Below the pieces are notes generated by a model. That model was not told the origin of the DNA, searched no databases, and saw only the letters and a list, made by a program, of their open reading frames with translations. From Rubrivivax sp. (lineage in GTDB: Bacteria > Pseudomonadota > Gammaproteobacteria > Burkholderiales > Burkholderiaceae_C), in contig JAHBZT010000002.1 of assembly GCA_019635315.1 (NCBI GenBank), positions 496,001 to 560,000 of the forward strand: DNA of 64,000 bases. The letters are read 5' to 3'. Positions 20,571 to 29,295 of this stretch are shown piece by piece (the stretch's first letter is position 1; every line of letters begins with the position of its first letter). Made by a program: the position numbers and the translations under genes.

Positions 20571-22097
20571 ATGGCCGACGCTCCCACCAGCCCCGCCCCC
20601 ACGACACCCCCCGCCGCCGATGCCGCGCGCCGCCAGCGCGAGCGTGTCGACAGGCTCGTCGCGCGCCCCGCGGCCGAGAGCAGCGGCAGCATCACGCTGC
20701 AGGGCCAGGCCATCGACTACCGCGTCAGCGCGGCCTTCCTGCCGGTGGCCAGCGACGGCAGCGACAAGAGCGCCGACGCCGTCCCGCGCGGCGAGCCCGC
20801 GGCCGCGGTGCTGACCACCGCCTACCTGCAGCAGGGCGTGGACCCGGCAGCGCGCCCGGTGTGCTTCGCCTTCAACGGCGGCCCCGGCTCGGCGTCGATC
20901 TGGCTGCACCTGGGCGCGCTCGGCCCCAAGCGCGTGGTCGTGCCCGACGATGGCACGATGGCGCGCCCGCCCTATGCGGTGGAGGACAACCCGCAGAGCT
21001 GGCTGCGCCACTTCGACCTCGTCTTCGTCGACCCGCCGCACACCGGCTGGTCGACGACCGCCAGCGACGCGGCGCGCAAGCAGATGCTGTCGGTGGACGG
21101 CGACGTCGCCGCGCTGTCGGAGGTGATCCGTGTCTGGCTGACGCGCCACGGCCGCTGGGGCTCGCCGGTCTACCTTGCCGGCGAGAGCTACGGCACGACG
21201 CGCGGCGCCGCGATCGCCGACCACCTGCAGGACATGGGCGTGGCGCTGTCGGGCGTGATCCTGGTCAGCTGCGCGATGGACCTGCAGAGCATCGTCTTCG
21301 CGCCGGCCAACGACCTGCCGTATGCGCTGTTCCTGCCGGCCTTCGCCAACGTCGCGCAGTACCACGGGCTGCTGTCCGGACCGCAGGCGGCCACGCCGGC
21401 GGCGGCGCGCGCCGCCGCCGAGGCCTTCGTCGAGCAGGACTACGTGGCGGCGCTGCACGCCGGCGCGCGGCTGAGCGATCGCCGCCGCGCGACGCTGGCG
21501 CGCCGCATCGCCGAGCTGACCGGGCTGCCGCGGGCGCTGGTCGAGGAGAAGAACCTGCGCATCAGCGACCAGACCTTCTTCTTCGAGGCGCTGCGCTCGC
21601 GCGGCCTTATCGTCGGCCGGCTGGAGGCGCGCGCCACCGGGCCGATGGCCGCCAGCCGCACGCGCGACTGGGAGTTCGACCCCGGCATCGAGGCCATCGC
21701 GCCGGCCTACACGATGGCCGCGCTGGGCTACTTCCGCACGCTGGGGCTGGACCTGGAGGAGCGCTACGAGGTGCTTAACCGCGAGGTCAACATCGGCTGG
21801 AACTGGCAGCGTGGCGCCGCCGAGCGCATGGACCGCATGGGCTACGCCAGCACCAGCGGCGACCTGGCGCGCGCGCTGCGTCGCAACCCGCACCTGAAGG
21901 TGCTGGCCGCCAGCGGCCGCTACGACCTGGGCACGCCGTACAGCGCCAGCGACTGGTCGCTGGCCCAGCTGGACGCGCCGGCCGGGGTGCTGGCGCGCGT
22001 GCAGCACCGCTACTACGACGCCGGCCACATGATGTACACACGGCAGGCCGACCTGGCGCAGCTGCAGTCGGACCTGGCCGACTGGCTGGCCGCCTGA
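20571..22097 (+). CDS. Peptidase S10 (serine carboxypeptidase-like)
   Basis: 508 residues. An alpha/beta hydrolase of the S10 family: PVCFAFNGGPGSASIWLHLG gives the oxyanion region, VYLAGESYGTTRG the nucleophile Ser, and the C-terminal GRYDLGTPYSASDW and YYDAGHMMY the Asp and His. Bacterial S10 members of this length are common in proteobacteria and their substrates are largely unknown. The N-terminus (MADAPTSPAPTTPPAAD) is low complexity and not an evident signal peptide. ATG 20571 is chosen over GTG 20544, which would only add nine residues. Confidence 0.85.
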   Translation: MADAPTSPAPTTPPAADAARRQRERVDRLVARPAAESSGSITLQGQAIDYRVSAAFLPVASDGSDKSADAVPRGEPAAAVLTTAYLQQGVDPAARPVCFAFNGGPGSASIWLHLGALGPKRVVVPDDGTMARPPYAVEDNPQSWLRHFDLVFVDPPHTGWSTTASDAARKQMLSVDGDVAALSEVIRVWLTRHGRWGSPVYLAGESYGTTRGAAIADHLQDMGVALSGVILVSCAMDLQSIVFAPANDLPYALFLPAFANVAQYHGLLSGPQAATPAAARAAAEAFVEQDYVAALHAGARLSDRRRATLARRIAELTGLPRALVEEKNLRISDQTFFFEALRSRGLIVGRLEARATGPMAASRTRDWEFDPGIEAIAPAYTMAALGYFRTLGLDLEERYEVLNREVNIGWNWQRGAAERMDRMGYASTSGDLARALRRNPHLKVLAASGRYDLGTPYSASDWSLAQLDAPAGVLARVQHRYYDAGHMMYTRQADLAQLQSDLADWLAA

Positions 22098-22120
22098 CCG
22101 GCACAAGGGAGCTACGCACG

Positions 22121-23170
22121 ATGCATGTCGGCATCCTCACCGGCGGCGGCGACTGCCCCGGCCTGAATGCGGTGATCCGCGCCGTGACGCTGGCGCTGCA
22201 GCGCGAATGCGGCGCTCGCGTCACCGGCATCGAGCGCGGCTTCCACGGCCTGATGACGCGCCGCGTGCGGCCGCTGGCTCCGGCCGACGTCGCCGGCATC
22301 CTGGCCGAGGGCGGCACCATCCTCGGCACCCACAACAGCTGCGACCCCTTCCGCTGGCAGGGCGCCGACCACTCCGCCGAGGCGCTGGCCTTTGCGCGCG
22401 AGCTGGGGCTGGACGCGCTGGTGGCGATCGGCGGCGACGGCACGATGGACATCGCGCACCGCATCCACCGCCTGGGGCTGCCGGTCGTGGGCGTGCCCAA
22501 GACGATCGACAACGACCTGCCGCTGACCGACCGCACCTTCGGCTTCGACAGCGCGGTGGCGGTGGTCGCCGAGGCGCTGGACCGGCTGGCAACGACGGCG
22601 CGCAGCCATGGCCGCGTCATGATCGCCGAGACCATGGGCCGCTACGCCGGCTGGATTGCGCTCGAAGGCGGCATCGCCGGCGGCGCCGACGTGATCCTGA
22701 TTCCCGAGCGCGGCTTCGAGGTCGCCGAGCTGGCGGCGCTGTGCCGCACCCGCGAGCAGGGGCCCGAAGGGCACACGCTGGTGTGCATCGCCGAGGGCGC
22801 GAAGCTCGACGGCGGCCTGACCGTCAAGGACCGCGTCGCCGGCAGCCCGGACCCGTTGCGCCTGGGCGGGGTCGGCCACGCGCTGCAGCAGCAGCTGCAG
22901 CCGCTGGTGGACAGCGAGGTGCGCACGACGCTGCTCGGCCATGTGCAGCGCGGCGGCACGCCGACCGCCTTCGACCGCGTGCTGGCGACGCGCTTCGGGT
23001 TCGCCGCCGCGCAGCTCGTGCGACGCGGCGAATTCGGCCGCATGGTCGCGCTGCAGGGCGATGCCTGCACCAGCGTGCCGCTGGACCAGGTCGCCGGGCG
23101 CAGCCGGCCGGTGCCGGACGAGCACCCGCTGGTGCAGACCGCGCGCGCGACCGGCATCTGGATGGGCTGA
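22121..23170 (+). CDS. pfkA: 6-phosphofructokinase, phosphoryl donor ambiguous
   Basis: Phosphorylates fructose 6-phosphate at C1. 349 residues: LTGGGDCPGLNAVIRA at the start, IGGDGTMDIA around residue 104, and GVPKTIDNDLPLTD around 126 with the catalytic Asp. The Gly at the GGDGT position is the ATP-enzyme residue, while the Lys of PKTIDND is typical of pyrophosphate-dependent and group III enzymes, so the donor cannot be assigned. AAGGGA lies well placed before ATG 22121. Downstream the acyl-CoA synthetase follows after 28 bp. Confidence 0.9.
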   Translation: MHVGILTGGGDCPGLNAVIRAVTLALQRECGARVTGIERGFHGLMTRRVRPLAPADVAGILAEGGTILGTHNSCDPFRWQGADHSAEALAFARELGLDALVAIGGDGTMDIAHRIHRLGLPVVGVPKTIDNDLPLTDRTFGFDSAVAVVAEALDRLATTARSHGRVMIAETMGRYAGWIALEGGIAGGADVILIPERGFEVAELAALCRTREQGPEGHTLVCIAEGAKLDGGLTVKDRVAGSPDPLRLGGVGHALQQQLQPLVDSEVRTTLLGHVQRGGTPTAFDRVLATRFGFAAAQLVRRGEFGRMVALQGDACTSVPLDQVAGRSRPVPDEHPLVQTARATGIWMG

Positions 23171-23198
23171 ACGCGCGCCGCGCCGAGGACACAGGACG

Positions 23199-24719
23199 AT
23201 GGAACAGACCCTGAGCGCATTGCTGCAGCGCGCCCCCGACGCGGCGCCGGCGATCGCCGCGCCCGGCCGCGACACGTTGACGCACGGCGAACTGCGCGCG
23301 CTGGCGGCGCGCACGCTGGCCGACCTTGCGGCGCTGGGCGTGGGCCCGGGCGACCGCCTGGCGCTCGTGCTGCCGAACGGGCCGGAGATGGCCGCCTGCT
23401 GGATCGCCGCCGCCTGCGGCGTGGCCACGGCGCCGCTGAACCCGGCCTACCGCGCCGACGAATTCGAGTTCTACCTGTCGGACCTGGGCGCGAAGGCGCT
23501 GCTGGTCGAGGCCGGCAGCGACTCGCCGGCGGTGCAGGTGGCGCGGCGGCTGGGCGTGCCGCTGGTCGAGCTGGTGGCCCGGCGCGAGGCGGGTGCCGGC
23601 AGCTTCACGCTGCGCGCCGGCGAAGGGCCGTGCGGTACCGCGGCCGCGACCCGCGCCGCCGAACCCGGCGACGTCGCGATGGTGCTGCACACCTCGGGCA
23701 CCACGTCGCGGCCCAAGATCGTGCCGCTGAGTCAGGCCAACCTGGCCGCCAGCGCGCAGCACATCGCGCGCACGCTGGCGTTCACGCCGGCCGACCGCGG
23801 GCTCAACGTCATGCCGCTGTTCCACATCCACGGGCTGGTGGCGGGCGTGCTGGCGCCGCTGGCGGCCGGCTCGTCGGTGTTCTGCACGCCGGGCTTCAAC
23901 GCGCTGAAGTTCTTCGCCTGGATGGACGAGGCGCGGCCGACCTGGTACAGCGCGGTGCCGACCATGCACCAGGCGATCCTGGCACGGGCGCCGAAGAATG
24001 CCGACGTCATCGCGCGCCACCCGCTGCGCTTCCTGCGCTCCTCGTCGTCGTCGATGCCGCCGCAGGTGATCCACGAGCTCGAGCAGGTCTTCGGTGCGCC
24101 CTTGATCGAGAGCTACGGCATGACCGAGGCGGCGCACCAGATGGCCAGCAACCCGCTGCCCCCCGGCGTGCGAAAGCCCGGCAGCGTCGGCGTCGCGGCC
24201 GGACCGGAGGTGGCGATCATGGCCGAGGACGGCACGCTGCTGCCGCGCGGCGCGACCGGCGAGATCGTGATCCGCGGCCCCAACGTCACCGCCGGCTACG
24301 AGCACAACCCCAAGGCCAATGCCGAGGCCTTCACGAACGGCTGGTTCCGCACCGGCGACCAGGGCGTGATGGACGCCGACGGCTACCTGACGATCACCGG
24401 CCGCCTGAAGGAGATCATCAACCGCGGCGGCGAGAAGGTCAGCCCGCGCGAGGTCGACGAGATCCTGATGGACCACCCGGCAGTGGCGCAGGTCGTGTGC
24501 TTCGGCATGCCGCACGCCAAGCTGGGCGAGGAGGTCGCCGCGGCCGTCGTGCTGCGCGAAGGCCAGCAGGCCGACGAGCGCACGCTGCAGGCCTTCGTCG
24601 CCGCGCGTGCGGCCGAGTTCAAGGTGCCCAAGAAGATCCTGATCCTCGACGAGATCCCCAAGGGCGCCACCGGCAAGCTGCAGCGCATCGGCCTGGCGGC
24701 CAAGCTGGGCCTGGCCTGA
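23199..24719 (+). CDS. Acyl-CoA synthetase, AAE3/oxalyl-CoA synthetase-like
   Basis: 506-residue AMP-forming ligase. P-loop VLHTSGTTSRPKIVPLS, FHIHGLVAGVLAPL, ESYGMTEAAHQM, TGDQGVMDADGYL and GRLKEIINRGGEKVSPREV, plus the catalytic Lys in GKLQRIG, are all present. The overall pattern (PLFHIHGL, PTMHQAIL) is closest to the AAE3/Pcs60 branch, whose plant and yeast members activate oxalate; that substrate is only a suggestion here. AGGA precedes the ATG. It may form a transcript with pfkA. Confidence 0.85.
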   Translation: MEQTLSALLQRAPDAAPAIAAPGRDTLTHGELRALAARTLADLAALGVGPGDRLALVLPNGPEMAACWIAAACGVATAPLNPAYRADEFEFYLSDLGAKALLVEAGSDSPAVQVARRLGVPLVELVARREAGAGSFTLRAGEGPCGTAAATRAAEPGDVAMVLHTSGTTSRPKIVPLSQANLAASAQHIARTLAFTPADRGLNVMPLFHIHGLVAGVLAPLAAGSSVFCTPGFNALKFFAWMDEARPTWYSAVPTMHQAILARAPKNADVIARHPLRFLRSSSSSMPPQVIHELEQVFGAPLIESYGMTEAAHQMASNPLPPGVRKPGSVGVAAGPEVAIMAEDGTLLPRGATGEIVIRGPNVTAGYEHNPKANAEAFTNGWFRTGDQGVMDADGYLTITGRLKEIINRGGEKVSPREVDEILMDHPAVAQVVCFGMPHAKLGEEVAAAVVLREGQQADERTLQAFVAARAAEFKVPKKILILDEIPKGATGKLQRIGLAAKLGLA

Positions 24720-24737
24720 CGCGCGCCGGCGCGGCGC

Positions 24738-25238
24738 CTAGAGCAGCCGCGCCAGCGACGGCCAGCGTGCGGCCAGCGCGTCGTGCAGCGCGCGGTCGTC
24801 GCGGCCGAGCGTGAAATCGGCAAACTCGAAGCCCGGGCCGACCGTCGCGCCGACATAGGCATGACCGCCTGCTGGCGCCGCGGCCTGCCACCAGCCGGCC
24901 GGCACGACGTGGCGCGGCGCGCGGCCGCCGCCCACCGGCGCCAGCACGACCTCGTCGAGGTGGTCCAGCGCCGGCGCCAGCAGCCACAGCCGCAGCGGTC
25001 CGCCTTCGAGCAGGTGCCAGACCTCGTCGGACGCGACACGGTGCCAGGCCGAGTGCTCGCCGGCGTCGAGCAGGAAATCGATCGTGGTCAGCGCCGTGCG
25101 TGCGCCGCGGCCGTCGGCCGTGACCACGCGCGCGGCCGAGCGGAAGACCTCGCGGTAGGCGCCGCCTTCGGGGTGCGGCTGCAGGCCGAGCGCGCGCCGC
25201 AGCTCGGCCACCCGCGGTGTGCCGGCCGGTGCGGCCAT
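24738..25238 (-). CDS. DUF985 cupin protein
   Basis: 166 residues. The pattern LGLQPHPEGGAYREVFRS near the N-terminus, then TTIDFLLDAGEHSAWHRV and DEVWHLLEGGPLRLWLL, and C-terminal TVGPGFEFADFTL are diagnostic of the DUF985 cupin family. A single beta-barrel, metal or small-molecule binding likely; no reaction is established. Its ATG overlaps the SDR stop by one base (TGATG), so it is translated with that gene. Converges on the acyl-CoA synthetase gene with an 18-bp gap. Confidence 0.82.
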   Translation of the reverse strand: MAAPAGTPRVAELRRALGLQPHPEGGAYREVFRSAARVVTADGRGARTALTTIDFLLDAGEHSAWHRVASDEVWHLLEGGPLRLWLLAPALDHLDEVVLAPVGGGRAPRHVVPAGWWQAAAPAGGHAYVGATVGPGFEFADFTLGRDDRALHDALAARWPSLARLL

Positions 25239-25984
25239 CAGGCGTCGCGCACGTCGGCCACCGGGTGGGCGCCGAAGTCCGGCCGCGCCAGGTAGCGCAG
25301 GATCTTCGCTGCCGCCGCGGCCGGGCTGTCGAGCTGGCCGCCGGTCTTCAGGCCGACGAAACGTTCGCGGTCGGGAAAACTGGCCGGGTCGGCGGCGCGC
25401 AGCTGCACCTGCATGTCGGTGTCGATCACGCCCGGTGCCAGCGAGACGATGCGCGCGCCGTTGGGCCGCGCCGCCTCCTCCAGCGCGACGGCGCGCGCCA
25501 GGTGGTCCAGGCCGGCCTTCGCGGCGCAGTAGGACGCGCTGCCGGCCATCGCGCGCCGGCCCAGGCCGGAGCTGACCAGCAGCACCTTGCGCGGCGCGGT
25601 CCAGGCCGCGGTGGCGCGCAGGAAGGCCGCGCTCAGCAGCGCCGGTGCCTCCAGCCCCACGCGCAGTGCATTCGCGAGGTCGGCGCTGTCGACCTCGGTC
25701 AGCGGCGCCAGCTTCGAGATCACGCCGGCGTTGTTGACCAGCGTCGCCGATGCGATGCCCGCCGGGTCCAGCGCGGCCAGCCAGGCCTCGAGCCGCGCGG
25801 CGACCGGTGCCGCATCGGCGAGGTCGGCGGACCAGCATTCGAGCAGCGCGCCGGGCGCCGCGACGAGGTTGGGCGTGCCGCGCGAGATCGCCAGCAGCCG
25901 CTGGCCGGGCTGCATCAGCGCCGAGGCGATGCCGAGGCCGAGTCCGCGCGAGGCGCCGGTGAGGATGGTCAGGTGCATCTGCAT
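25238..25984 (-). CDS. Short-chain dehydrogenase/reductase
   Basis: 248 residues. TGASRGLGLGIA binds NADP, NNAGV is the structural motif, and the catalytic set is SS (VSSGLG) and YCAAK. The arrangement with MQMHLTILTGASRGLG is like sepiapterin reductase/benzil reductase-type SDRs, with a GVIDTDMQ loop after the active site. Substrate not inferable. First gene of a two-gene unit with the DUF985 cupin. Confidence 0.85.
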   Translation of the reverse strand: MQMHLTILTGASRGLGLGIASALMQPGQRLLAISRGTPNLVAAPGALLECWSADLADAAPVAARLEAWLAALDPAGIASATLVNNAGVISKLAPLTEVDSADLANALRVGLEAPALLSAAFLRATAAWTAPRKVLLVSSGLGRRAMAGSASYCAAKAGLDHLARAVALEEAARPNGARIVSLAPGVIDTDMQVQLRAADPASFPDRERFVGLKTGGQLDSPAAAAAKILRYLARPDFGAHPVADVRDA

Positions 25985-26032
25985 GGCGCCAGCATAAGGC
26001 CAGGACCGCCGTGAAGGCGCCGGACGCAGGCA

Positions 26033-26659
26033 TCAGGCGAAAGGTGCCGGGCTGTGCAGGTGCAGCCGCTGCCCGCTGGCCGGCTGCACGAAGGCCAGCT
26101 CACTGGCGTGCAGCAGCAGCCGCTCGGCGTGCCAGGGTGGCGGGGCATAGAGCCGGTCGCCGCGGATCGGGTGGCCGATGTGCGCCAGGTGCACGCGCAG
26201 CTGGTGCGAACGGCCGGTCACCGGCTCCAGCGCCAGCAGCGCGCAGTCGGCGTCGCGGCGCAGCACGCGCCAGCGCGTCAGCGAAGGCTTGCCCCGCGCG
26301 ACGTCGACCTGCTGGCGCGGCCGGTTCGGCCAGTCGGCGGCCAGCGGGGCGTCGATCTCGCCGGCGTCGGCCGAAGGCAGGCCCTCGACGACCGCGAGAT
26401 AGCGCTTGTGCACCTGGCGCGCCTCGAAGGCCATGCTCAGCGCGCGCTGCGCGAAGGCCCCGCGCGCAAACAGCATCAGGCCCGAGGTCGGCTGGTCCAG
26501 CCGGTGCACGACCCGCGCGTCGGGGTACAGCGCCTGCACCCGGGCGGTCAGGCTGTCGCGCTCGGACAGCCCCGGCACCGACAGCAGCCCGGCCGGCTTC
26601 TCGGCGACGATGCAGGCCTCGTCGACGTGCAGCAGGGTCGGCGGCGTGGCGGTCGGCAT
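26033..26659 (-). CDS. RluA family pseudouridine synthase
   Basis: 208 residues lacking an S4 domain. RVVHRLDQPTSGLMLFA holds the catalytic Asp, KRYLAVVEG and GRSHQLRVHLAHIGHPIRGD are the RNA-binding and active-site motifs. The size and lack of S4 are like RluA/TruC-type enzymes, which modify 23S rRNA and/or tRNA; specificity cannot be read. The start ATG 26659 (MPTATPPTLLHVDEACIV) is chosen because upstream codons show no family similarity and run into a promoter-like region. Confidence 0.87.
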   Translation of the reverse strand: MPTATPPTLLHVDEACIVAEKPAGLLSVPGLSERDSLTARVQALYPDARVVHRLDQPTSGLMLFARGAFAQRALSMAFEARQVHKRYLAVVEGLPSADAGEIDAPLAADWPNRPRQQVDVARGKPSLTRWRVLRRDADCALLALEPVTGRSHQLRVHLAHIGHPIRGDRLYAPPPWHAERLLLHASELAFVQPASGQRLHLHSPAPFA

Positions 26660-27069
26660 CGTGCCGTCATCGTCGCATGGTGCATGCCGTGGACGGTTTG
26701 CGACGCCGTCATGCGAAGGCGCTTGACGCCGGCGCGCATCGCAGGCACATTGCGCGGCTTCGTTCCACCCGCACCACAGGAGGCCACCATGACGACGATT
26801 GCGATTGCCGATCTCGCCCATGCTGTCGGCCCGACGCTGCGGGCATCGTGCTGATCACCCGCTGATCACGCTGCGCTGACGCGCTGCCGGCGACCGCCCC
26901 AGGTCGCCCGCGATCCCGACGAAGCCACCGGCCTCGAGCCTGCCTCTCCGGCCCTCGTGCCACCGCGACGACCTGCGTCGCGGCCGACAGCTCCCGATTG
27001 CATCTCTGCACGCCGCGGCCCGGGCCGCGCCGCGTGCCGTCCTGTCCTGCACGGAGACTTGCACGATCC
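26660..27069. other. 410-bp intergenic region with structured elements
   Basis: Between two divergent genes. It holds a sigma70-like plus-strand promoter (TTGACG, 17 bp, CACATT from about 26730), the small ORF at 26789, two copies of GCTGATCAC at 26850 and 26861 (11-bp period, the first spanning the small ORF's stop) and a hairpin CCGCGACG-acctg-CGTCGCGG at 26963-26983. No further coding frame with a start and plausible composition is seen before rsgA. Confidence 0.45.
26789..26854 (+). CDS. Candidate 21-codon small ORF with strong ribosome binding site
   Basis: ATG 26789 is preceded at ideal distance by CAGGAGG, one of the best Shine-Dalgarno sequences in the window, and by a promoter-like TTGACG-N17-CACATT. 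The 21-residue peptide starts MTTIAIADLAHAV and ends in Cys. It is too short for any family call. It could be a real small protein, a leader peptide for rsgA, or a chance ORF; there is no codon bias typical of an amino-acid attenuator. It lies 215 bp ahead of rsgA. Confidence 0.4.
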   Translation: MTTIAIADLAHAVGPTLRASC

Positions 27070-28161
27070 ATGATCGAGACGATTCCCTTCGAGACGCTGC
27101 GGCGCATCGGCCTGACCGGCGCGGTGGTCCAGCAACTGGCGGCGCTGCCCGCGGCCGCCGACGGTCCCGGCGCGCTGATGCGCGTCACCGAGGTGCAGCG
27201 CGAGAGCCTCGCGCTGCACGACGGCGAGCATGAGTACGCCGCGCGCCAGCTGCCGGCGCTGCGCGCGAGCCTGGCCGATGGCGGCGACGCGCTCGCCGTC
27301 GGCGACTGGGTGGCCGCGCGCCGCAACGCGCATGGCCAGTGGTGGGTGCACGCCCGCGTGCCGCCGCTGAACCAGCTGGCGCGCCGGCTGCACGACGGCC
27401 GCGACAAGGTCGAGCGCGTGGTCATCGTCAGCAACGTCGACACGGCCCTGCTGGTGATGGGCGTGACCGAGGACTTCAGCCTGCGCCGGCTGGAGCGCTA
27501 TGTCGCGCTGGTGCGGCTGGCCGGTGTCGGCGCCGTCGTCGTGCTGACCAAGCGCGACCTCGCGGTGCCGGCGCTGGTCGAGCAGCGGCTGGCGCAGGTG
27601 CGTGCACTGCTGCCGGCGGACGTGGCGGTGGTCGCGGTCGACGCCACCGGCGACGAGCCGCGCCCGGCGCTCGCGCCCTGGCTGGAGGCCGGGCGCACGC
27701 TGGTGATGCTGGGCACCAGCGGCGCCGGCAAGAGCACGCTGACCAACGCGCTGCTCGGCGACGCGGTGCAGGCCACCGGCGGCAACCGCCGCGGCGACGG
27801 CCGCGGCCGCCACACGACGACCGCGCGCTCGCTGCACGTGGTGGCGGGCGGCGCCTGCATCATCGACACGCCCGGGCTGCGCACGCTGCGCCTGGACGGC
27901 GACGAGCAGCGGCTGGGCAGCGTGTTCGAGGACATCGCCGCGCTGGCGCGGCAGTGCCGCTACCGCGACTGCCGGCACGAGGGCGAGCCGGGCTGCGCGG
28001 TGCGCGAGGGCGTGGCCGCCGAGCGGCTGCACAACTTCCACAAGCTGCAGCGCGAGGCGCGGCGCGACACGCTCAGCGCGCTCGAGCGCAAGGCGCAGGT
28101 GGCGCAGTGGAAAGTGCGCAGCAAGGCCGCGCGGGCGCGCCTGCAGGCCAAGCGCGGTTGA
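27070..28161 (+). CDS. rsgA: Ribosome small subunit-dependent GTPase A
   Basis: Late 30S assembly GTPase. 363 residues in the circularly permuted order: OB fold (residues ~40-105), then G4 (VVLTKRDL), G1 (LGTSGAGKSTLTNAL), G2 (HTTTARSLH) and G3 (IIDTPGLRTL), then the zinc knuckle CRYRDCRHEGEPGC. The long G1-G2 loop with GNRRGDGRGRHTTT is typical of RsgA/YjeQ. ATG 27070 gives MIETIPFETLRRIG, the common N-terminus of the variant with a short leader. Confidence 0.93.
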   Translation: MIETIPFETLRRIGLTGAVVQQLAALPAAADGPGALMRVTEVQRESLALHDGEHEYAARQLPALRASLADGGDALAVGDWVAARRNAHGQWWVHARVPPLNQLARRLHDGRDKVERVVIVSNVDTALLVMGVTEDFSLRRLERYVALVRLAGVGAVVVLTKRDLAVPALVEQRLAQVRALLPADVAVVAVDATGDEPRPALAPWLEAGRTLVMLGTSGAGKSTLTNALLGDAVQATGGNRRGDGRGRHTTTARSLHVVAGGACIIDTPGLRTLRLDGDEQRLGSVFEDIAALARQCRYRDCRHEGEPGCAVREGVAAERLHNFHKLQREARRDTLSALERKAQVAQWKVRSKAARARLQAKRG

Positions 28162-28254
28162 GGGCCGCCGGCACCTACAGCATCCGATCCCGTGGACCCG
28201 GGCCGTGGCCGGCGCTGCATGCCGCCGCTCTGCCGCCCGGTCTGCCGGTGAGGT

Positions 28255-29262
28255 TCAGCGCCCGCGCAGCAGCACCGGCGGCGGCAGCGCCATGCCGCGG
28301 GCCGCCATCGCCGCGCGCACGCGGTCGGGATAGTCGCTGATCAGGCCGTCGACGCCCCAGCCGAGCAGCGTCTCGATGCGTTCGGTGTCGTTGACCGTCC
28401 AGGGCACGACCTTGAGCCCGAGCGCACGCGCCTCGGCGATCTGCGCCGGGTCCAGCTCGCCGTGGAAGGGCGACCAGACCGCCGCGCCGGCCGCCTTCAC
28501 CAGGCGCGGCACCGAACCGCCGTGGTCCGCCAGGCGCAGGCCGTCGGTCCAGCGGCCGTCGGAGAGGTTGTCCAGCCAGCGCTGGCGCACCGTCAGCAGC
28601 GCGGTCTGCAGCTCGGGCGCCTGGCGCTGCGCGGCGCGCACGGTGCGCCAGTCGAAGCTCTGCACGGTCGCGCGCGCCACGAGGCCGTGGCGGCGCAGCG
28701 CATCGACGACCAGCTTCGCGAAGGCCTCGGGATCCGGCGTCAGCTCGGGCGTGTTGGGCGTCAGCTTGGTCTCGATGTTGAAGCGCACGCGCGCATCGCC
28801 GGCGGCGCGCAGCATCTCGAACAGCGCGTCCAGCGTCGGGATGCGTTCGCCGTCCGCCGGCTGCTGCTGCGGCCACTGCTGCGCGTAGCGCGTGCCCGGC
28901 TTCAGGCGCCCGACATCGTGGCGCTGCAGCTCGGCCAGCGTCAGCGCATTCAGCGCCGCGCCCGGCTCGGCGATCCATTCGCCGCGCTCGTCGCGTGTCA
29001 GCGCCGGGTTCAGCCGCTGGTCGTGGTGGATCACCAGCACGCCGTCGCGCGTGACGCCGAGGTCCAGCTCCAGCGTCGTGACGCCGATCGCCAGCGCGGC
29101 GCGGAAGCCCGCCAGCGTGTTCTCCGGCGCCAGCCCGCGTGCGCCGCGGTGGCCCTGCAGGTCGAAGGCGGCGGCCGACGGCGCGGCACCCACCATCGAG
29201 AGGAGGAACGAAACGAGAACGGCGCCACGAAGCGCCGAGCCCCCGAATCCGGGCGATTTCAT
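28255..29262 (-). CDS. Exported glycerophosphodiester phosphodiesterase
   Basis: Hydrolyses glycerophosphodiesters to glycerol 3-phosphate and an alcohol. 335 residues with a signal peptide (hydrophobic VLVSFLLSMVGAAPSAAAF), then the GDPD core: LQGHRGARGLAPENTLAGF with the catalytic His and Glu, LELDLGVTRDGVLVIHHD with the metal Glu/Asp and second His, and the C-terminal VVPWTVNDTERIE, LGWGVDGLISDYPD. Resembles periplasmic GlpQ-type enzymes. Divergent from the kinase gene with 33 bp between starts. Confidence 0.88.
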   Translation of the reverse strand: MKSPGFGGSALRGAVLVSFLLSMVGAAPSAAAFDLQGHRGARGLAPENTLAGFRAALAIGVTTLELDLGVTRDGVLVIHHDQRLNPALTRDERGEWIAEPGAALNALTLAELQRHDVGRLKPGTRYAQQWPQQQPADGERIPTLDALFEMLRAAGDARVRFNIETKLTPNTPELTPDPEAFAKLVVDALRRHGLVARATVQSFDWRTVRAAQRQAPELQTALLTVRQRWLDNLSDGRWTDGLRLADHGGSVPRLVKAAGAAVWSPFHGELDPAQIAEARALGLKVVPWTVNDTERIETLLGWGVDGLISDYPDRVRAAMAARGMALPPPVLLRGR

Positions 29263-29295
29263 CAAGCGGACTCCCTGCTAAGCTCGCCCATTCTC

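Noticed and set aside
28462..29295. N-terminal extension of the Ser/Thr kinase ORF
   Set aside because: Antisense to the GDPD gene, Arg/Gln-rich composition; kinase homology begins after ATG 29296.
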